This document shows positions 16,727 to 26,401 of a stretch of 64,000 nucleotides of DNA, in pieces. Source of the stretch: Wenzhouxiangella sp. 15190 (GTDB lineage Bacteria; Pseudomonadota; Gammaproteobacteria; Xanthomonadales; Wenzhouxiangellaceae); the NCBI RefSeq assembly GCF_003417465.1, contig NZ_QVMV01000011.1, positions 1-64,000 of the forward strand. The letters are read 5' to 3'. Every line of letters starts with the position of its first letter. The first letter of the stretch is position 1. A program made the translations under genes and the position numbers. The notes beneath the pieces were generated by a model that was given only the letters and a program-made list of their open reading frames with translations, ran no database searches and had not been told where the DNA came from.

Positions 16727-19192
16727 ATGCTTCGATCCACGCTCTGCGCGATTCTTCTGGGGATGAGCGCCCTGGCGCTTGCCGATACGACCATCACCTA
16801 TCAGGGGCAGCTACAGAACAACGGTCAGCCCTTCGACGGCCAAGCCGATCTGACCTTCGAATTATTCGATGATTTCGATCCGAATGATCCAAATGTCGGC
16901 AATTCCGTGGCCGGTCCAATTTCAGTCAACGATGTGGATATCAGCGACGGCCTGTTCCAGGCCGACCTGGATTTCGGCGCCGTCTACGAGCAGCCAGTAT
17001 GGATCGAGGTCACTGTTGGCACGGACACCCTACATCCCCGACAACGCCTAACCGCGGCACCGGTTGCGGTCCGGGCGCTTAATTTCTCAAGCCCATCCGG
17101 AGTCTGGAAACTCGGCGGCAATGAAGGAATTGATCCTGGTACAGACTATCTCGGCACATCGGACACCATAGCCCTCGAGTTGCGCGTAAATAACCAACGT
17201 GCCTTGAAAATCAACCCCATCGTGAACCTGCCAACCGGTGTAGATGCCACTGGGCCAAATCTGGTTGGTGGCTGGACCGGAAATACAATCAACAGCAGTG
17301 CTGTTGGCTCCAGCATTTTAGGCGGCGGCGCAGTGATCCAGGGAACGGATCATCCAAACATAATTTCCGCCGACGCTCACTGGAGCGTCATCAATGGTGG
17401 TATCGATAATACCGTTCACTCTACAAGATCGGCAATTGGTGGTGGACGTCTAAATACCATAACCGCCGCAAGCAGTGTAATCGGAGGAGGATTCAACAAC
17501 GAAGCCAGTGGCGGTGGTTCAACGATTGCTGGCGGTTTTCTAAACATGGCTGTCGGGCCCAACGCCACAGTAGGAGGTGGAAATAACAACAGCGCCAATG
17601 GACACACATCGACGATAGCAGGTGGATTTGCCAACGAGGCAAGCGGCGAAAAGGCAACAATACCTGGTGGCGCCTTCAATCTTGCTGCTGGTAATTACAG
17701 TCTCGCCGCTGGAAACCGCGCCAAGGCAGAGCACGATGGCGCCTTTGTCTGGGCGGATTTTCAGCAGGACGATTTTACCAGCACAGCTCCGGATCAATTC
17801 TTGATCCGCGCCGGGGGCGGAGTTGGCATCAACACCAATGCACCTATGGCAAGTCTCGATATCGATGGGCTGACTAGGGTCGGCCAGTTTGCATCAGAAT
17901 CCTCAGTGCCAGTATGCAAGTCTGTCGATGGAGTTCTCGCCGACTGCGACAGTTCCCTGGGAGTATGGACCGAACACTACAATGGAATCGGCTATACACT
18001 TGGGAATCTGCAAGTCGATCTACGGCGAACCACATTGGCTGGACCGGAAATAGAGATTGGCCATCCTGACAATGTCGCTGACGGAGCTGGAGCTGCGGTC
18101 CTTGCAGGTGGCGCTGAAACTTACCCCAACCTGGCCACATCGAACTACGCAACGGTCGCCGGTGGCATCAGAAACCATGCAAGCGGAAGCTTCTCCACAG
18201 TTTCCGGTGGTTTCGAAAATATCGCAAGCGGCAACAGGTCAACAATACCTGGGGGCAACGACAATGTAGCTGATGGATCTCGCAGTTTCGCTGCCGGCAA
18301 TCGGGCAAAAGCCTTGCACGATGGAACGTTCGTGTGGAGCGGTGGACTGGGAGGTGACTTTGAATCGACTGCCGAGAAACAGTTTCTCATACGGGCATCA
18401 GGCGGCGTAGGTATTAATGAAAATGCTCCTGAGAGCAACCTGCACATCATGGGCTCCTCGCCCGACGTGGATGCACAGGCCCAGCTCCTGGTCGAAAGCT
18501 TCGAAACCAGCGGTGCGGAAGGTACCGGTGCGGGGATCGCCTTCCTGGGCCACGACGGTAATATCCGCCGACGCTGGGGTCGCATTCTCAATGTCAAGGA
18601 GAACGACACGGTCGGCGACACACGCGCGCGCATGAGCTTCTACGTGCGTGGGGGATCCGGCCTGCCGCAGGAGCAGATGCGCATCGAGTCTGACGGCACC
18701 ACCGTCAACTCCAATGGGTCCTGGGCGACTTTCTCTGACCTCCGACTGAAGAAAGACATCGAGCCTATCGATCAACCTCTCGGTCGCCTTCTTTCACTGA
18801 AGGGCATTATGTTCGAGTACATCGAGGATACTAAAGAACCGATTCTGAAAACCGACCAGACGCGAATGGGCTTCATCGCACAGGATGTCGAAACAGTTTT
18901 TCCCGAGTGGGTTCGGGAAGGCAGTAACGGATTCAAGCAAGTAAGCCTGGTTGGGTTCGAGGCATTGACCGTTGAGTCGATTCGGGAGCTCGCCCGGCAA
19001 CAGAGTGAGCTGCGCTCGGCAATTGCCGAGAGGGATGCAAGCATTGAGCGTCTTGCAGTTCGTTTGGAATCATTGGAGGCGGAAAACGAGCGCCTCCGTG
19101 CTGATCACGCCAGACGAGCCGATCTGGAGAATCGCCTCACCGACCTGGAAGCGCTGATGCTGAACGACCGATCGGTCACCGATGGTCGCTGA
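16727..19192 (+). CDS. Secreted fibre-like protein with long head-repeat region and S74 autochaperone (fibre 3)
   Basis: 821 residues. The ATG at 16727 gives a signal peptide ending near ALA. The ITYQGQLQNNGQPFDGQ domain (20-120) is followed by two separate blocks of YadA-head-type repeats (about 185-345 and 465-545, units like STIAGGF.N.ASG), each closed by an AAGNRAKA...FVW.D....F.STA..QFLIRA cassette. A beta-rich segment (560-660) leads to a canonical Peptidase_S74 domain: S670 with K675, RLKKDIEPID, RMGFIAQDVETVFPEWV. A coiled coil finishes the protein (ENERLRADHARR...LEALML). The repeated block plus cassette suggests growth by internal duplication. Confidence 0.82.
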   Translation: MLRSTLCAILLGMSALALADTTITYQGQLQNNGQPFDGQADLTFELFDDFDPNDPNVGNSVAGPISVNDVDISDGLFQADLDFGAVYEQPVWIEVTVGTDTLHPRQRLTAAPVAVRALNFSSPSGVWKLGGNEGIDPGTDYLGTSDTIALELRVNNQRALKINPIVNLPTGVDATGPNLVGGWTGNTINSSAVGSSILGGGAVIQGTDHPNIISADAHWSVINGGIDNTVHSTRSAIGGGRLNTITAASSVIGGGFNNEASGGGSTIAGGFLNMAVGPNATVGGGNNNSANGHTSTIAGGFANEASGEKATIPGGAFNLAAGNYSLAAGNRAKAEHDGAFVWADFQQDDFTSTAPDQFLIRAGGGVGINTNAPMASLDIDGLTRVGQFASESSVPVCKSVDGVLADCDSSLGVWTEHYNGIGYTLGNLQVDLRRTTLAGPEIEIGHPDNVADGAGAAVLAGGAETYPNLATSNYATVAGGIRNHASGSFSTVSGGFENIASGNRSTIPGGNDNVADGSRSFAAGNRAKALHDGTFVWSGGLGGDFESTAEKQFLIRASGGVGINENAPESNLHIMGSSPDVDAQAQLLVESFETSGAEGTGAGIAFLGHDGNIRRRWGRILNVKENDTVGDTRARMSFYVRGGSGLPQEQMRIESDGTTVNSNGSWATFSDLRLKKDIEPIDQPLGRLLSLKGIMFEYIEDTKEPILKTDQTRMGFIAQDVETVFPEWVREGSNGFKQVSLVGFEALTVESIRELARQQSELRSAIAERDASIERLAVRLESLEAENERLRADHARRADLENRLTDLEALMLNDRSVTDGR

Positions 19193-19209
19193 CGATCGGG
19201 CCGAAACGC

Positions 19210-20082
19210 CTATTTACGCTTGGAAGGATCCCAAGGCCGGATCACGCCCTCCTGGGCGGTCGAGGCGACCAGTTCGCCTGACTGCGTAAAAAACTGCCCG
19301 CGCGTAAAGCCACGCCCGCCGTGGCTGGTCGGGCTGTCGCAGGCGTACAGCAGCCACTCGTCGACCCGGAAAGGCCGGTGGAACCACAGCGCATGGTCGA
19401 TGCTGGCCATCTGCACCGGTCGGCTGCTGAAATCCAGATCGTGCGGTAGTGTGGCGGTGCCCAGCAGTTCGTAGTCCGAGACGTAGGTCAGCAAGTTGCG
19501 GTGCAGTTCCGGATCGTCCGGCAGCGCATCCCAGGCGCGCATCCAGACATGCTTGCGCGGCGGCCGCGGCTGCGGGTCCATGAATTTGGGCGGCTCGACC
19601 GGGCGGAACTCAAGCGGTGGGCGGTGTGCGAGCAGGCGGCGCATCTTCTCGGGCACCTTGTCGATAATCGAGTCGTGAATATCGATGCTCTTTGACAGGC
19701 CTTTCGGGCCGGGCACCTCGGGCATCTCGACCTGGTGATCGAAGCCCTCCTCGTCGGCGTGGAACGAGGCCGCCAGATTGAGAATCGGCCGTCCGTGCTG
19801 AACCGCCACGACGCGGCGATTGGAATAGCTGCCGCCGTCACGCGAGCGCTCGACCTGGTAGACGACCGGCTGATTGAAATCTCCCGGACGCAGGAAATAG
19901 GCGTGCAGCGAATGCGGGCTACGCCCCTCGACGGTACAGTGCGCCGCCGACAGCGCCTGGCCCAGAATTTGCCCGCCGAAAACCTGTGGCGCACCGATGT
20001 CGCGGCTTTCACCACGAAACAGGTTGTCTTCCAGCCGCTCGAGGTCGAGCAGGCCGATGACTTCCGAAAGCGCTTCGTTCAT
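19210..20082 (-). CDS. tesB: Acyl-CoA thioesterase II
   Basis: 290 residues, full length for TesB, with a double hot-dog fold. It hydrolyses acyl-CoA to free acid and CoA. Motifs: VFGGQILGQAL and SLHAYFLRPGD in the first hot dog; ASIDHALWFHRPFRVDEWLLY, carrying the conserved Asp, in the second; then GRGFTRGQFFTQSGELVASTAQEG. The start lies 8 bases after the stop of the upstream secreted-protein gene, whose end carries the GGAGG site, so they are co-transcribed. Confidence 0.93.
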   Translation of the reverse strand: MNEALSEVIGLLDLERLEDNLFRGESRDIGAPQVFGGQILGQALSAAHCTVEGRSPHSLHAYFLRPGDFNQPVVYQVERSRDGGSYSNRRVVAVQHGRPILNLAASFHADEEGFDHQVEMPEVPGPKGLSKSIDIHDSIIDKVPEKMRRLLAHRPPLEFRPVEPPKFMDPQPRPPRKHVWMRAWDALPDDPELHRNLLTYVSDYELLGTATLPHDLDFSSRPVQMASIDHALWFHRPFRVDEWLLYACDSPTSHGGRGFTRGQFFTQSGELVASTAQEGVIRPWDPSKRK

Positions 20083-20089
20083 GGGCGTT

Positions 20090-20653
20090 TCAGTCCTCCC
20101 AGCCCCAGGGCGCCGGCGGCGGCTCGACCGGCTCGCTCAGATCGAAATCGATCTGGAACACGCGGGGCGTGCCCAGGCGCCAGAGGCCATAGGTAAAGGT
20201 CTCGCCGGGATGAACGCGCATCACCCAGACGTTGGAGAAAGCCGCCTCGATGGTCTGGCGCGTTTCCTCGTCGGCCGGAAAGTACTGCTCGGTGGCGCGG
20301 CCGGCATTAGTCGCGCTGCCCCCGTACATCGTCACTTCGTCTTCCGAGCCGTCCTCGTGCCGGTGGTCGTGCTTGAGTTCGATGCGGTCGTCCTTGCGGG
20401 TCAACACCCAGGTGCGCGAGCGATCCTCGCCGACCATGAAGGGAATGCGAATCACCTCATCGCTGCATTCACGGACGTGCATGACCAGGCGCTTTCCCAC
20501 AAAGCCGTCCTCGCCCTCGGGCGATTCGACCAGCCGGCCTTCGAATGCCTGTCCGCACAGATCCTCGAGGCTCGACCAGTATTCATCGACAGGACCGGCC
20601 TGGACGAGAAGTGGCAAGAGCACTCCGGTGGCGATCAGAAAGCGTTTCTGCAT
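20090..20653 (-). CDS. Secreted protein of unknown function
   Basis: 187 residues. The start at 20653 (MQKRFLIATGVLLPLLVQAG) gives a clean signal peptide; an ATG at 20665 is also in frame. The mature part has LCGQAFEGRLVESPEGEDGFVGKRLVMHVREC, then RTWVLTRKDDRIELKHDHRHEDGSEDEVTMYGG and YFPADEETRQTIEAAFSNVWVM. I know this pattern only as a hypothetical secreted protein. The charged His/Asp-rich strand might bind metal. It is the first gene of an operon with tesB. Confidence 0.7.
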   Translation of the reverse strand: MQKRFLIATGVLLPLLVQAGPVDEYWSSLEDLCGQAFEGRLVESPEGEDGFVGKRLVMHVRECSDEVIRIPFMVGEDRSRTWVLTRKDDRIELKHDHRHEDGSEDEVTMYGGSATNAGRATEQYFPADEETRQTIEAAFSNVWVMRVHPGETFTYGLWRLGTPRVFQIDFDLSEPVEPPPAPWGWED

Positions 20654-20768
20654 GATGGTTTCCATTGGGCGTGAACAAAACGCACTATAGCGAATGCCGG
20701 GCGTCGATGCGCGGCGCCACGTACAACTCACTTGCCCCGCGCTTAACAGTTCGCTATATATGGCGATC

Positions 20769-23204
20769 ATGCGTTATCGCTTTGGCAGCTTCACCCTAGA
20801 TTCCCTGACCGGGACCGTGGTCGGTCCGGACGGACCGGTGACGCTGCGTCGACAAACCTTCCGCCTGCTCGAAGTACTGCTCGAGCACGCACCCGAACTG
20901 CTCGACCGCGACACCCTGCTCGACGAGGCCTGGGGCCGCACGGCGCTTTCGCCCAACGTACTCCCGCAGGCCGTCAGTGAATTGCGCCAGGCGCTGGGCG
21001 ACAGCGCCAGGGAGCCGCGCTTTATCGAAACCCTGCACCGGCGCGGCTATCGCATCATCTGCCCGGTCGAGCAAATCGACGACAAGCTACGGCAGAAGTC
21101 GGCATCGGCCGAAGATTCCCAGGCGCATGCGACACCGTCCAAAACTCAGGCCAGCCACCGAACCCGGCCCGCCCGATCAACCGTCATCGCACTGGGCCTC
21201 GCAGTGGTAGCGCTAGTCGGGCTGTCGAGCCTGTGGTGGCACCAGGCCTCGCAACGCAATTGGCTGCACGGCACCCTGATTCCGGAAATCCGTGAATTGC
21301 TCGAAACAGACCTGGCGGCGGCCTGGGTGCTGGCCCGGGATGCCCGCGCCCGTGTCCCGAACGACATCCAGCTCGAGCAGCTCTGGCGCGATATCAGCCT
21401 GCCGGTATCGCTGACCAGCGTGCCCGAAGGCGCGACCGTCAGCGTGCGCGGCTACCGGGCATCCGACAGTGACTGGATCGAACTCGGCACGACGCCGCTC
21501 GAGGACGTCCACCTGCCACTGGCCCAAATGCGTTATCGCGTCAGTCTTCCAGGGTATCGGGCCATCGAGATCGCACCCAGCGTCCTTCCCGTCGCCGAAC
21601 CGTTCTACCTGCACCCGGACGACGAAGTACCCCAGGACATGGTGCACGTGCCAGCCGGGCCGCTGGCCTACCGGGACCAACGCGTGGCGTTGCCGGCATT
21701 CTGGATCGACCGGCACGAAGTCAGCAATCGCGCCTACCGCGAGTTCGTCGAGGCCGGCGGCTACCGGGATCAGGCCCTTTGGACCGAGCTGTTGGAATCC
21801 GGCGGAGACGAGTCGCCTTTCGAACAGCTGGTTGCGGATTTCGTCGACACCACCGGCGTACCGGGACCGGCCACCTGGGCGATGGGCACCTGGCCGGACG
21901 GCAAGGCCGATCACCCGGTCGAGGGCGTGAGCTGGTTCGAGGCCATGGCCTACGCCCGCTGGGCCGGCAAGCAGTTGCCGACGGTGCTCCACTGGCGGCG
22001 CGCCGCCGGGCTCGGAACCGCCCAGGTCTCCAACTTCTCCGACATCCTGCTCTCGAGCAATTTCAATGGCCGGGGCACCGTGGCCATTGGCGCGCTGGAC
22101 GGACTCGGACCCTACGGTACGCTCGACATGGCGGGTAACGTGGCCGAATGGTGTCTGAACCCGGCGGAATCGCTGCGCCACCTCGCGGGCGGGTCGTGGA
22201 TGGAGCAGGGCTACCGCTTTCGCGATCCCGAGGCCCGTGACCCCTACGACCGCGGCCCAGGTACCGGATTGCGACTGATGCGCCAGGACGATCCGCTCGA
22301 TGCAACACTGGCGGCTGATGTCGATGCCGGCAGCTTTACCGTGCCCGAGCCGGTCGACGACGACACCTTCGCCATCTATGCCCGGCAGTTCGACTACGAT
22401 CCACTGCCGCTCGAAGCGCGGGTCGAATCCGGCGACAGCGCCCACTCCGACTGGTACCGCGAGCGCGTGAGCTTCACCACGGCCTACCCGGGAGAACGCA
22501 TCACCGCATGGGTCTTCCTGCCCAGAAACGCTCCTCCGCCCTACCCGACCATTGTGCATTTCCCCGGCGGGGATGCATTGATGCTCGATTCCAGCGAGAA
22601 GGCGGGACTGCACCACGTCGAGCCGTTCCTGCGCTCGGGCCACGCCGTCGTCTATCCGGTCTACAAAGGCACTTTCGAACGCGCCGGCGATCCGCCGTCC
22701 GGCCCCAATACCTGGCGCATGCTGCTGGTCGACCAGGTGCGAGACCTGCGGCGAACCGTCGACTACATAGAAACCCGCGACGATCTCGACTCCGAACGGC
22801 TGGCCCTGCATGCCGTCAGCTACGGTGGCTACCGTGCACCCTACGCGCTGGCCGTGGATCGGCGCTTCCGTACCGCCATACTGGTTTCAGCAGGCGTCAT
22901 TCCGGTCGACAACGTACCGCCGGAAGTCCAGCTGCAGGACTACCTGCCGCGAGTGGACGTTTCCGTACTGCTGATCAACGGCGTCAACGATTTCAATTTC
23001 CCTCACGAAACCTCACAGAAGCCGTTCTTCGAACTGCTCGGTACGACACCGGAGAACAAACGCCATGTCGTACTCGACTGGGGCCATCTGCCGCCACACT
23101 ACACCGAAGTCATCCGTGCCTACATGGACTGGACCGGTCACTGGCTCGCGCCGGAGACGGACTCCACTTACCGGCTAGCAACAGACGGCGTTGCGTTAGA
23201 ATAA
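20769..23204 (+). CDS. Winged-helix / membrane / PEGA / FGE-like / alpha-beta hydrolase fusion protein
   Basis: 811 residues (an in-frame ATG at 20760 is also possible). Order: OmpR/CadC-type winged helix (1-100; [12 protein letters not shown] wing), linker, one membrane helix (about 138-158), PEGA-type beta domain (about 215-275; [12 protein letters not shown]), formylglycine-generating-enzyme/sulfatase-modifying fold (about 290-510; [54 protein letters not shown]) and a C-terminal alpha/beta hydrolase with S684 in AVSYGG, D741 and H773. The FGE part lacks the catalytic Cys pair and so probably only binds. DNA-binding inside and a hydrolase outside in one chain suggests a one-component membrane sensor. 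Related FGE-hydrolase tails are known attached to Ser/Thr kinases; here the kinase is replaced by a DNA-binding domain. Confidence 0.85.
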   Translation: MRYRFGSFTLDSLTGTVVGPDGPVTLRRQTFRLLEVLLEHAPELLDRDTLLDEAWGRTALSPNVLPQAVSELRQALGDSAREPRFIETLHRRGYRIICPVEQIDDKLRQKSASAEDSQAHATPSKTQASHRTRPARSTVIALGLAVVALVGLSSLWWHQASQRNWLHGTLIPEIRELLETDLAAAWVLARDARARVPNDIQLEQLWRDISLPVSLTSVPEGATVSVRGYRASDSDWIELGTTPLEDVHLPLAQMRYRVSLPGYRAIEIAPSVLPVAEPFYLHPDDEVPQDMVHVPAGPLAYRDQRVALPAFWIDRHEVSNRAYREFVEAGGYRDQALWTELLESGGDESPFEQLVADFVDTTGVPGPATWAMGTWPDGKADHPVEGVSWFEAMAYARWAGKQLPTVLHWRRAAGLGTAQVSNFSDILLSSNFNGRGTVAIGALDGLGPYGTLDMAGNVAEWCLNPAESLRHLAGGSWMEQGYRFRDPEARDPYDRGPGTGLRLMRQDDPLDATLAADVDAGSFTVPEPVDDDTFAIYARQFDYDPLPLEARVESGDSAHSDWYRERVSFTTAYPGERITAWVFLPRNAPPPYPTIVHFPGGDALMLDSSEKAGLHHVEPFLRSGHAVVYPVYKGTFERAGDPPSGPNTWRMLLVDQVRDLRRTVDYIETRDDLDSERLALHAVSYGGYRAPYALAVDRRFRTAILVSAGVIPVDNVPPEVQLQDYLPRVDVSVLLINGVNDFNFPHETSQKPFFELLGTTPENKRHVVLDWGHLPPHYTEVIRAYMDWTGHWLAPETDSTYRLATDGVALE

Positions 23205-23241
23205 ACACCGTCCCCGAATCACAGATTTTCAGGAGCGCTCC

Positions 23242-24219
23242 ATGAACGAACCCATTCGCGTCGCGATCACCGGCGCCGCCGGCCAGATCGGCTATCAACT
23301 CTGTTTCCGCATCGCCGCTGGCGACATGCTCGGCCCCAACCAGCCCGTCATTCTCCAGCTGATCGAGATTCCGCCGGCCCTCGACGCGCTCAAGGGTGTG
23401 GCCATGGAACTCGAGGACGCCGCCCTGCCCCTGCTGCACGGCATCGTCACCACGACCGAGCTCGACGAGGGATTCAAGGACACCGACATCGCCCTGCTGG
23501 TGGGCGCCAAACCGCGCGGACAAGGTATGGAGCGGGCCGACCTCCTGTCGGAGAACGGCAAGATCTTCGGGCCGCAGGGCAAGAGTCTCAATGCCGTGGC
23601 CAGCCGTGACGTCAAGGTCCTGGTCGTCGGCAATCCGGCCAATACCAATGCCCTTATTGCGCAGGCCAACGCCCCGGACCTGCCGCCGGAAAATTTCACC
23701 GCCATGACGCGCCTCGACCACAATCGGGCCCTGGCGCAGCTCGCCGGCAAGACCGGCGTGCATCACACCCGCATCAAGCAGATGACGATCTGGGGCAATC
23801 ACTCCGCGACCCAGTATCCCGACCTGCACCACGTCAACGTCGACGGCAAGACGGCCACCGATCTCGTGGACCGGGACTGGTACGAAAACGATTTCATTCC
23901 CACGGTGCAACAGCGTGGTGCGGCGATCATCAAGGCCCGCGGCGCTTCCAGCGCGGCATCAGCGGCCTCGAGCGCCATCGACCACATCCGCGACTGGGTA
24001 CGGGGCACGGACGGCGACGACTGGGTCTCGATGGCCGTTCCCGCCGACGGCAGTTACGGCATCGAGCCGGGCGTGATCTTTTCTTTTCCCTGCACGTGCG
24101 AGGATGGTCAATGGAAGATCGTCCAGCGCCTGGACATCAACCAGTTTTCGCAGGCGCGCCTCGACGCGACCGACAAGGAACTCCGCGAAGAACGCCAGGC
24201 TGTGGAATCGCTGCTCTGA
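23242..24219 (+). CDS. mdh: Malate dehydrogenase (NAD-dependent)
   Basis: 325 residues. It interconverts malate and oxaloacetate in the TCA cycle. It has an N-terminal Rossmann fold ([12 protein letters not shown]), the substrate loop with [13 protein letters not shown] carrying the Arg pair, [11 protein letters not shown], the TRLDHNRA Asp/Arg and the catalytic His in [12 protein letters not shown]. It is of the cytoplasmic-MDH-like type found in many Proteobacteria with a 325-330-residue enzyme. An AGGAG site precedes the ATG. Confidence 0.96.
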   Translation: MNEPIRVAITGAAGQIGYQLCFRIAAGDMLGPNQPVILQLIEIPPALDALKGVAMELEDAALPLLHGIVTTTELDEGFKDTDIALLVGAKPRGQGMERADLLSENGKIFGPQGKSLNAVASRDVKVLVVGNPANTNALIAQANAPDLPPENFTAMTRLDHNRALAQLAGKTGVHHTRIKQMTIWGNHSATQYPDLHHVNVDGKTATDLVDRDWYENDFIPTVQQRGAAIIKARGASSAASAASSAIDHIRDWVRGTDGDDWVSMAVPADGSYGIEPGVIFSFPCTCEDGQWKIVQRLDINQFSQARLDATDKELREERQAVESLL

Positions 24220-24239
24220 ACCCAACCGAGGAGGTTGCC

Positions 24240-24674
24240 ATGAACGCACTCAAGCTTCTGACCCTGCCCTTCCTGCTCCTGCCCCTGCTGGCAACTGCAC
24301 AGGGGCTCGAGCGCACCAGCGCCCCGGAAGAAGCGGCGGTCTATTTCATCACACCGGACGACGGAGAAACCGTGAGCAGTCCGGTCACGGTCCGATTCGG
24401 GCTGGACGGCATGGGCGTGGCACCGGCCGGCATCGACCAGGACAAGACGGGACACCATCACCTGTTGATCGATGTCGACGAGTCGAACATGCCGGCCATG
24501 GACAGGCCGCTACCGACCACCGATCACGTCGTTCACTTCGGCGGCGGCCAGACCGAGGTCAGCATCGATCTCGAGCCCGGCGAACACACGCTGCAGTTGC
24601 TGCTAGGCGACCACCGCCACGTGCCGCACGATCCGGCCGTCAAGTCGGAGAAGATCACCATCACCGTCGAGTGA
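24240..24674 (+). CDS. DUF4399 exported protein
   Basis: 144 residues. A strong GAGGAGG site precedes the ATG and the signal peptide ends near ATAQG. The mature domain matches DUF4399: YFITPDDGETVSSPVTVRFGL, GHHHLLID, HFGGGQTEVSIDLEPGEHTLQLLLGDHRHVPH and a terminal KITITVE. The clustered His residues (GHHH, DHRH) hint at metal binding, but the family is uncharacterised. It lies 20 bases after mdh and is probably co-transcribed. Confidence 0.88.
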   Translation: MNALKLLTLPFLLLPLLATAQGLERTSAPEEAAVYFITPDDGETVSSPVTVRFGLDGMGVAPAGIDQDKTGHHHLLIDVDESNMPAMDRPLPTTDHVVHFGGGQTEVSIDLEPGEHTLQLLLGDHRHVPHDPAVKSEKITITVE

Positions 24675-24697
24675 CAAGAAACCATCCCATGAAAAAA

Positions 24698-24729
24698 GAA
24701 AAGCCCGGCGATTGCCGGGCTTTTTGTTT
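24698..24729 (+). terminator. Intrinsic terminator after the mdh-DUF4399 unit
   Basis: The hairpin AAGCCCGGC-GATT-GCCGGGCTT is followed by a T-rich run (TTTTTGTTTT). This is the clearest rho-independent terminator in the window. Confidence 0.9.
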
Positions 24730-24759
24730 TCTGTTAAATAACCGTTGCTGTTCTACCAA

Positions 24760-25030
24760 GGAGCCTCTGAGAGCGTAGCGAGCGGGCGTCTGACGGTGGC
24801 CGCCGGAACGCAGGAACCGCAGCGCAGGCGGAATATCCGGTGCGCTTTGCGCATAGCGCAAGTAGCGCCGGATTGGAGCCGTTGCGCGTGTATGTGCGAA
24901 TACATGAGGATTCCGAGTACGCGCTTTACGGCACTCCACCTGGGCTTCATTCCTGCGGAAAGCCGCCAAGGTTCCGTGCCTGCGCCGCCGGACGCCGTCA
25001 GACGCACGCGCAGTAGCTCTCAGAGGCTCC
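24760..25030. repeat. 271-bp palindromic (MITE-like) element
   Basis: The ends are perfect 15-base inverted repeats, GGAGCCTCTGAGAGC (24760-24774) and its complement (25016-25030). A second inner pair, GCGTCTGACGG and CCGTCAGACGC, and further imperfect arms follow inward, and the centre has its own hairpin (ATCCGG...CCGGAT around 24836-24876). The right end abuts the stop codon of the DAHP synthase gene with no gap. No transposase is present. It is probably a non-autonomous mobile or dispersed intergenic repeat; reading frames inside are not convincing. It accounts for most of the gene-free stretch 24675-25030. Confidence 0.75.
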
Positions 25031-26401
25031 TCAGGCGAGGCTTCGGTGCTTGCCGACAATCCGCATCGACAGCTCCAGCGCCTGCTCGTAGTTGAGCCTC
25101 GGATCGACGGTGGTCTTGTAGGCGCGCGACAGATCATGCTCGGCCAGATCACGCGCACCGCCGATGCATTCGGTCACGTTCTCGCCGGTCAATTCCAGAT
25201 GCACACCGCCGAGTCTTGAACCACAGGCGGCGTGGATGTCGAAGCTCTGCTCCACTTCGGACACGATGTTGGCGAAACGCCGGGTCTTGTATCCGTTTTC
25301 GGTTTTCTCGGTATTGCCGTGCATCGGATCGCAGATCCACAGGACGGGCGAGCCGGTCGTGCGGACGGCCTCGATCAGTGGCGGCAACTTGTCGGCCACC
25401 TGGTCGGCTCCCATGCGGTGAATCAGCACCAGGCGACCGGGCTCGTCGTCCGGATTGAGCGTCTGAATCAGGCGCTTGAGCCAGCTGGCCGACATGCCCG
25501 GGCCGACCTTGATGCCCATGGGATTGCGTACACCGCGGAACATCTCCACGTGCGCGCCTTCGAGATCAGCCGTGCGCATACCGATCCACGGAAAGTGGGT
25601 CGACAGGTTGAACCAGCCCCACTGGCGTGGAACTTGGCGTGTCAAAGCCTGCTCGTAATGCAGGTGCAACGCCTCGTGGGAGGTAAAGAAGTCCACTCGC
25701 CGGAGACTGCCCGGCTGCTGGCCAGTGATGGTTTCCATGAAACGCACGGAATGACCAATGCTGTCGGCAATCCGCTCGAACTCCGCCGCCAGCGGTGAAT
25801 GCTCGAGCCAACCCAGGTTCCAGTACTCCGGATGATGCAGGTCGGCGAAGCCACCGTCGACCAGCGCCCGAACGAAATTCATCGTTATCGCCGAACTGGC
25901 GTGCCCGCGAAGCATGCGCTCGGGATCGGGCGTGCGTGCGGCTTCGGTAAACTCGGGTGCATTGACCAGGTCGCCGCGGTAGCTCGGCAGGGTCACGCCA
26001 TCGCGCGTCTCGTTGTCGGCCGAACGCGGTTTGGCGTACTGGCCGGCAAACCGACCGATACGCACCACCGGCTTTTCCATGCCGTGCAGCAGTACCAGCG
26101 ACATCTGCAACAGCACCTTGAGCCGGTTGGCGATAATCGTCGGCTCGCAGTCGTCGAACAATTCGGCACAGTCGCCGCCCTGCAGAACGAAACGCTTGCC
26201 TGCCTGGGCCTCGGCAATCTGCTCCTTGAGCGAAAGGATTTCCCAGGATGTCACCAGCGGCGGCATGGCGGCCAAGCGGCTCAACGCATGCCGGAACGCG
26301 ATTTCGTCCGGATAGCTCGCCTGCTGGCCGGCTTCGTGCTGCTGCCATGAATCCGGGCGCCAGCCCTTGGCGGGCGTGATTGTCCTGAACTGTTCGCTCA
26401 T
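25031..26401 (-). CDS. Class II 3-deoxy-7-phosphoheptulonate synthase
   Basis: 456 residues of the plant-type (AroA-II) DAHP synthase, which joins phosphoenolpyruvate and erythrose 4-phosphate in the first shikimate step. Visible: WRPDSWQQHEAGQQ start, FVLQGGDCAELFDDC (metal Cys), VRIGRFAGQYAKPRS, WNLGWLEHSPL, THFPWIGMRT, GIKVGPGMS, LIHRMGADQV and WICDPMHGNT. The ATG at 26401 has an AGGAG site and overlaps the dsbB stop (ATGA). The stop codon touches the palindromic element. Confidence 0.95.
   Translation of the reverse strand: MSEQFRTITPAKGWRPDSWQQHEAGQQASYPDEIAFRHALSRLAAMPPLVTSWEILSLKEQIAEAQAGKRFVLQGGDCAELFDDCEPTIIANRLKVLLQMSLVLLHGMEKPVVRIGRFAGQYAKPRSADNETRDGVTLPSYRGDLVNAPEFTEAARTPDPERMLRGHASSAITMNFVRALVDGGFADLHHPEYWNLGWLEHSPLAAEFERIADSIGHSVRFMETITGQQPGSLRRVDFFTSHEALHLHYEQALTRQVPRQWGWFNLSTHFPWIGMRTADLEGAHVEMFRGVRNPMGIKVGPGMSASWLKRLIQTLNPDDEPGRLVLIHRMGADQVADKLPPLIEAVRTTGSPVLWICDPMHGNTEKTENGYKTRRFANIVSEVEQSFDIHAACGSRLGGVHLELTGENVTECIGGARDLAEHDLSRAYKTTVDPRLNYEQALELSMRIVGKHRSLA

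Noticed and set aside
21213-22811. 532-codon minus-strand frame opposite the winged-helix fusion gene
   Set aside because: It has no recognisable domain, and the plus-strand gene is fully explained by known domains with a catalytic triad.
24745-25158. Reading frames of 80-165 codons in both strands across the palindromic element
   Set aside because: They cross the inverted repeats, lack ribosome sites and have Arg/Ala-rich shadow composition; the DNA symmetry explains the region better.
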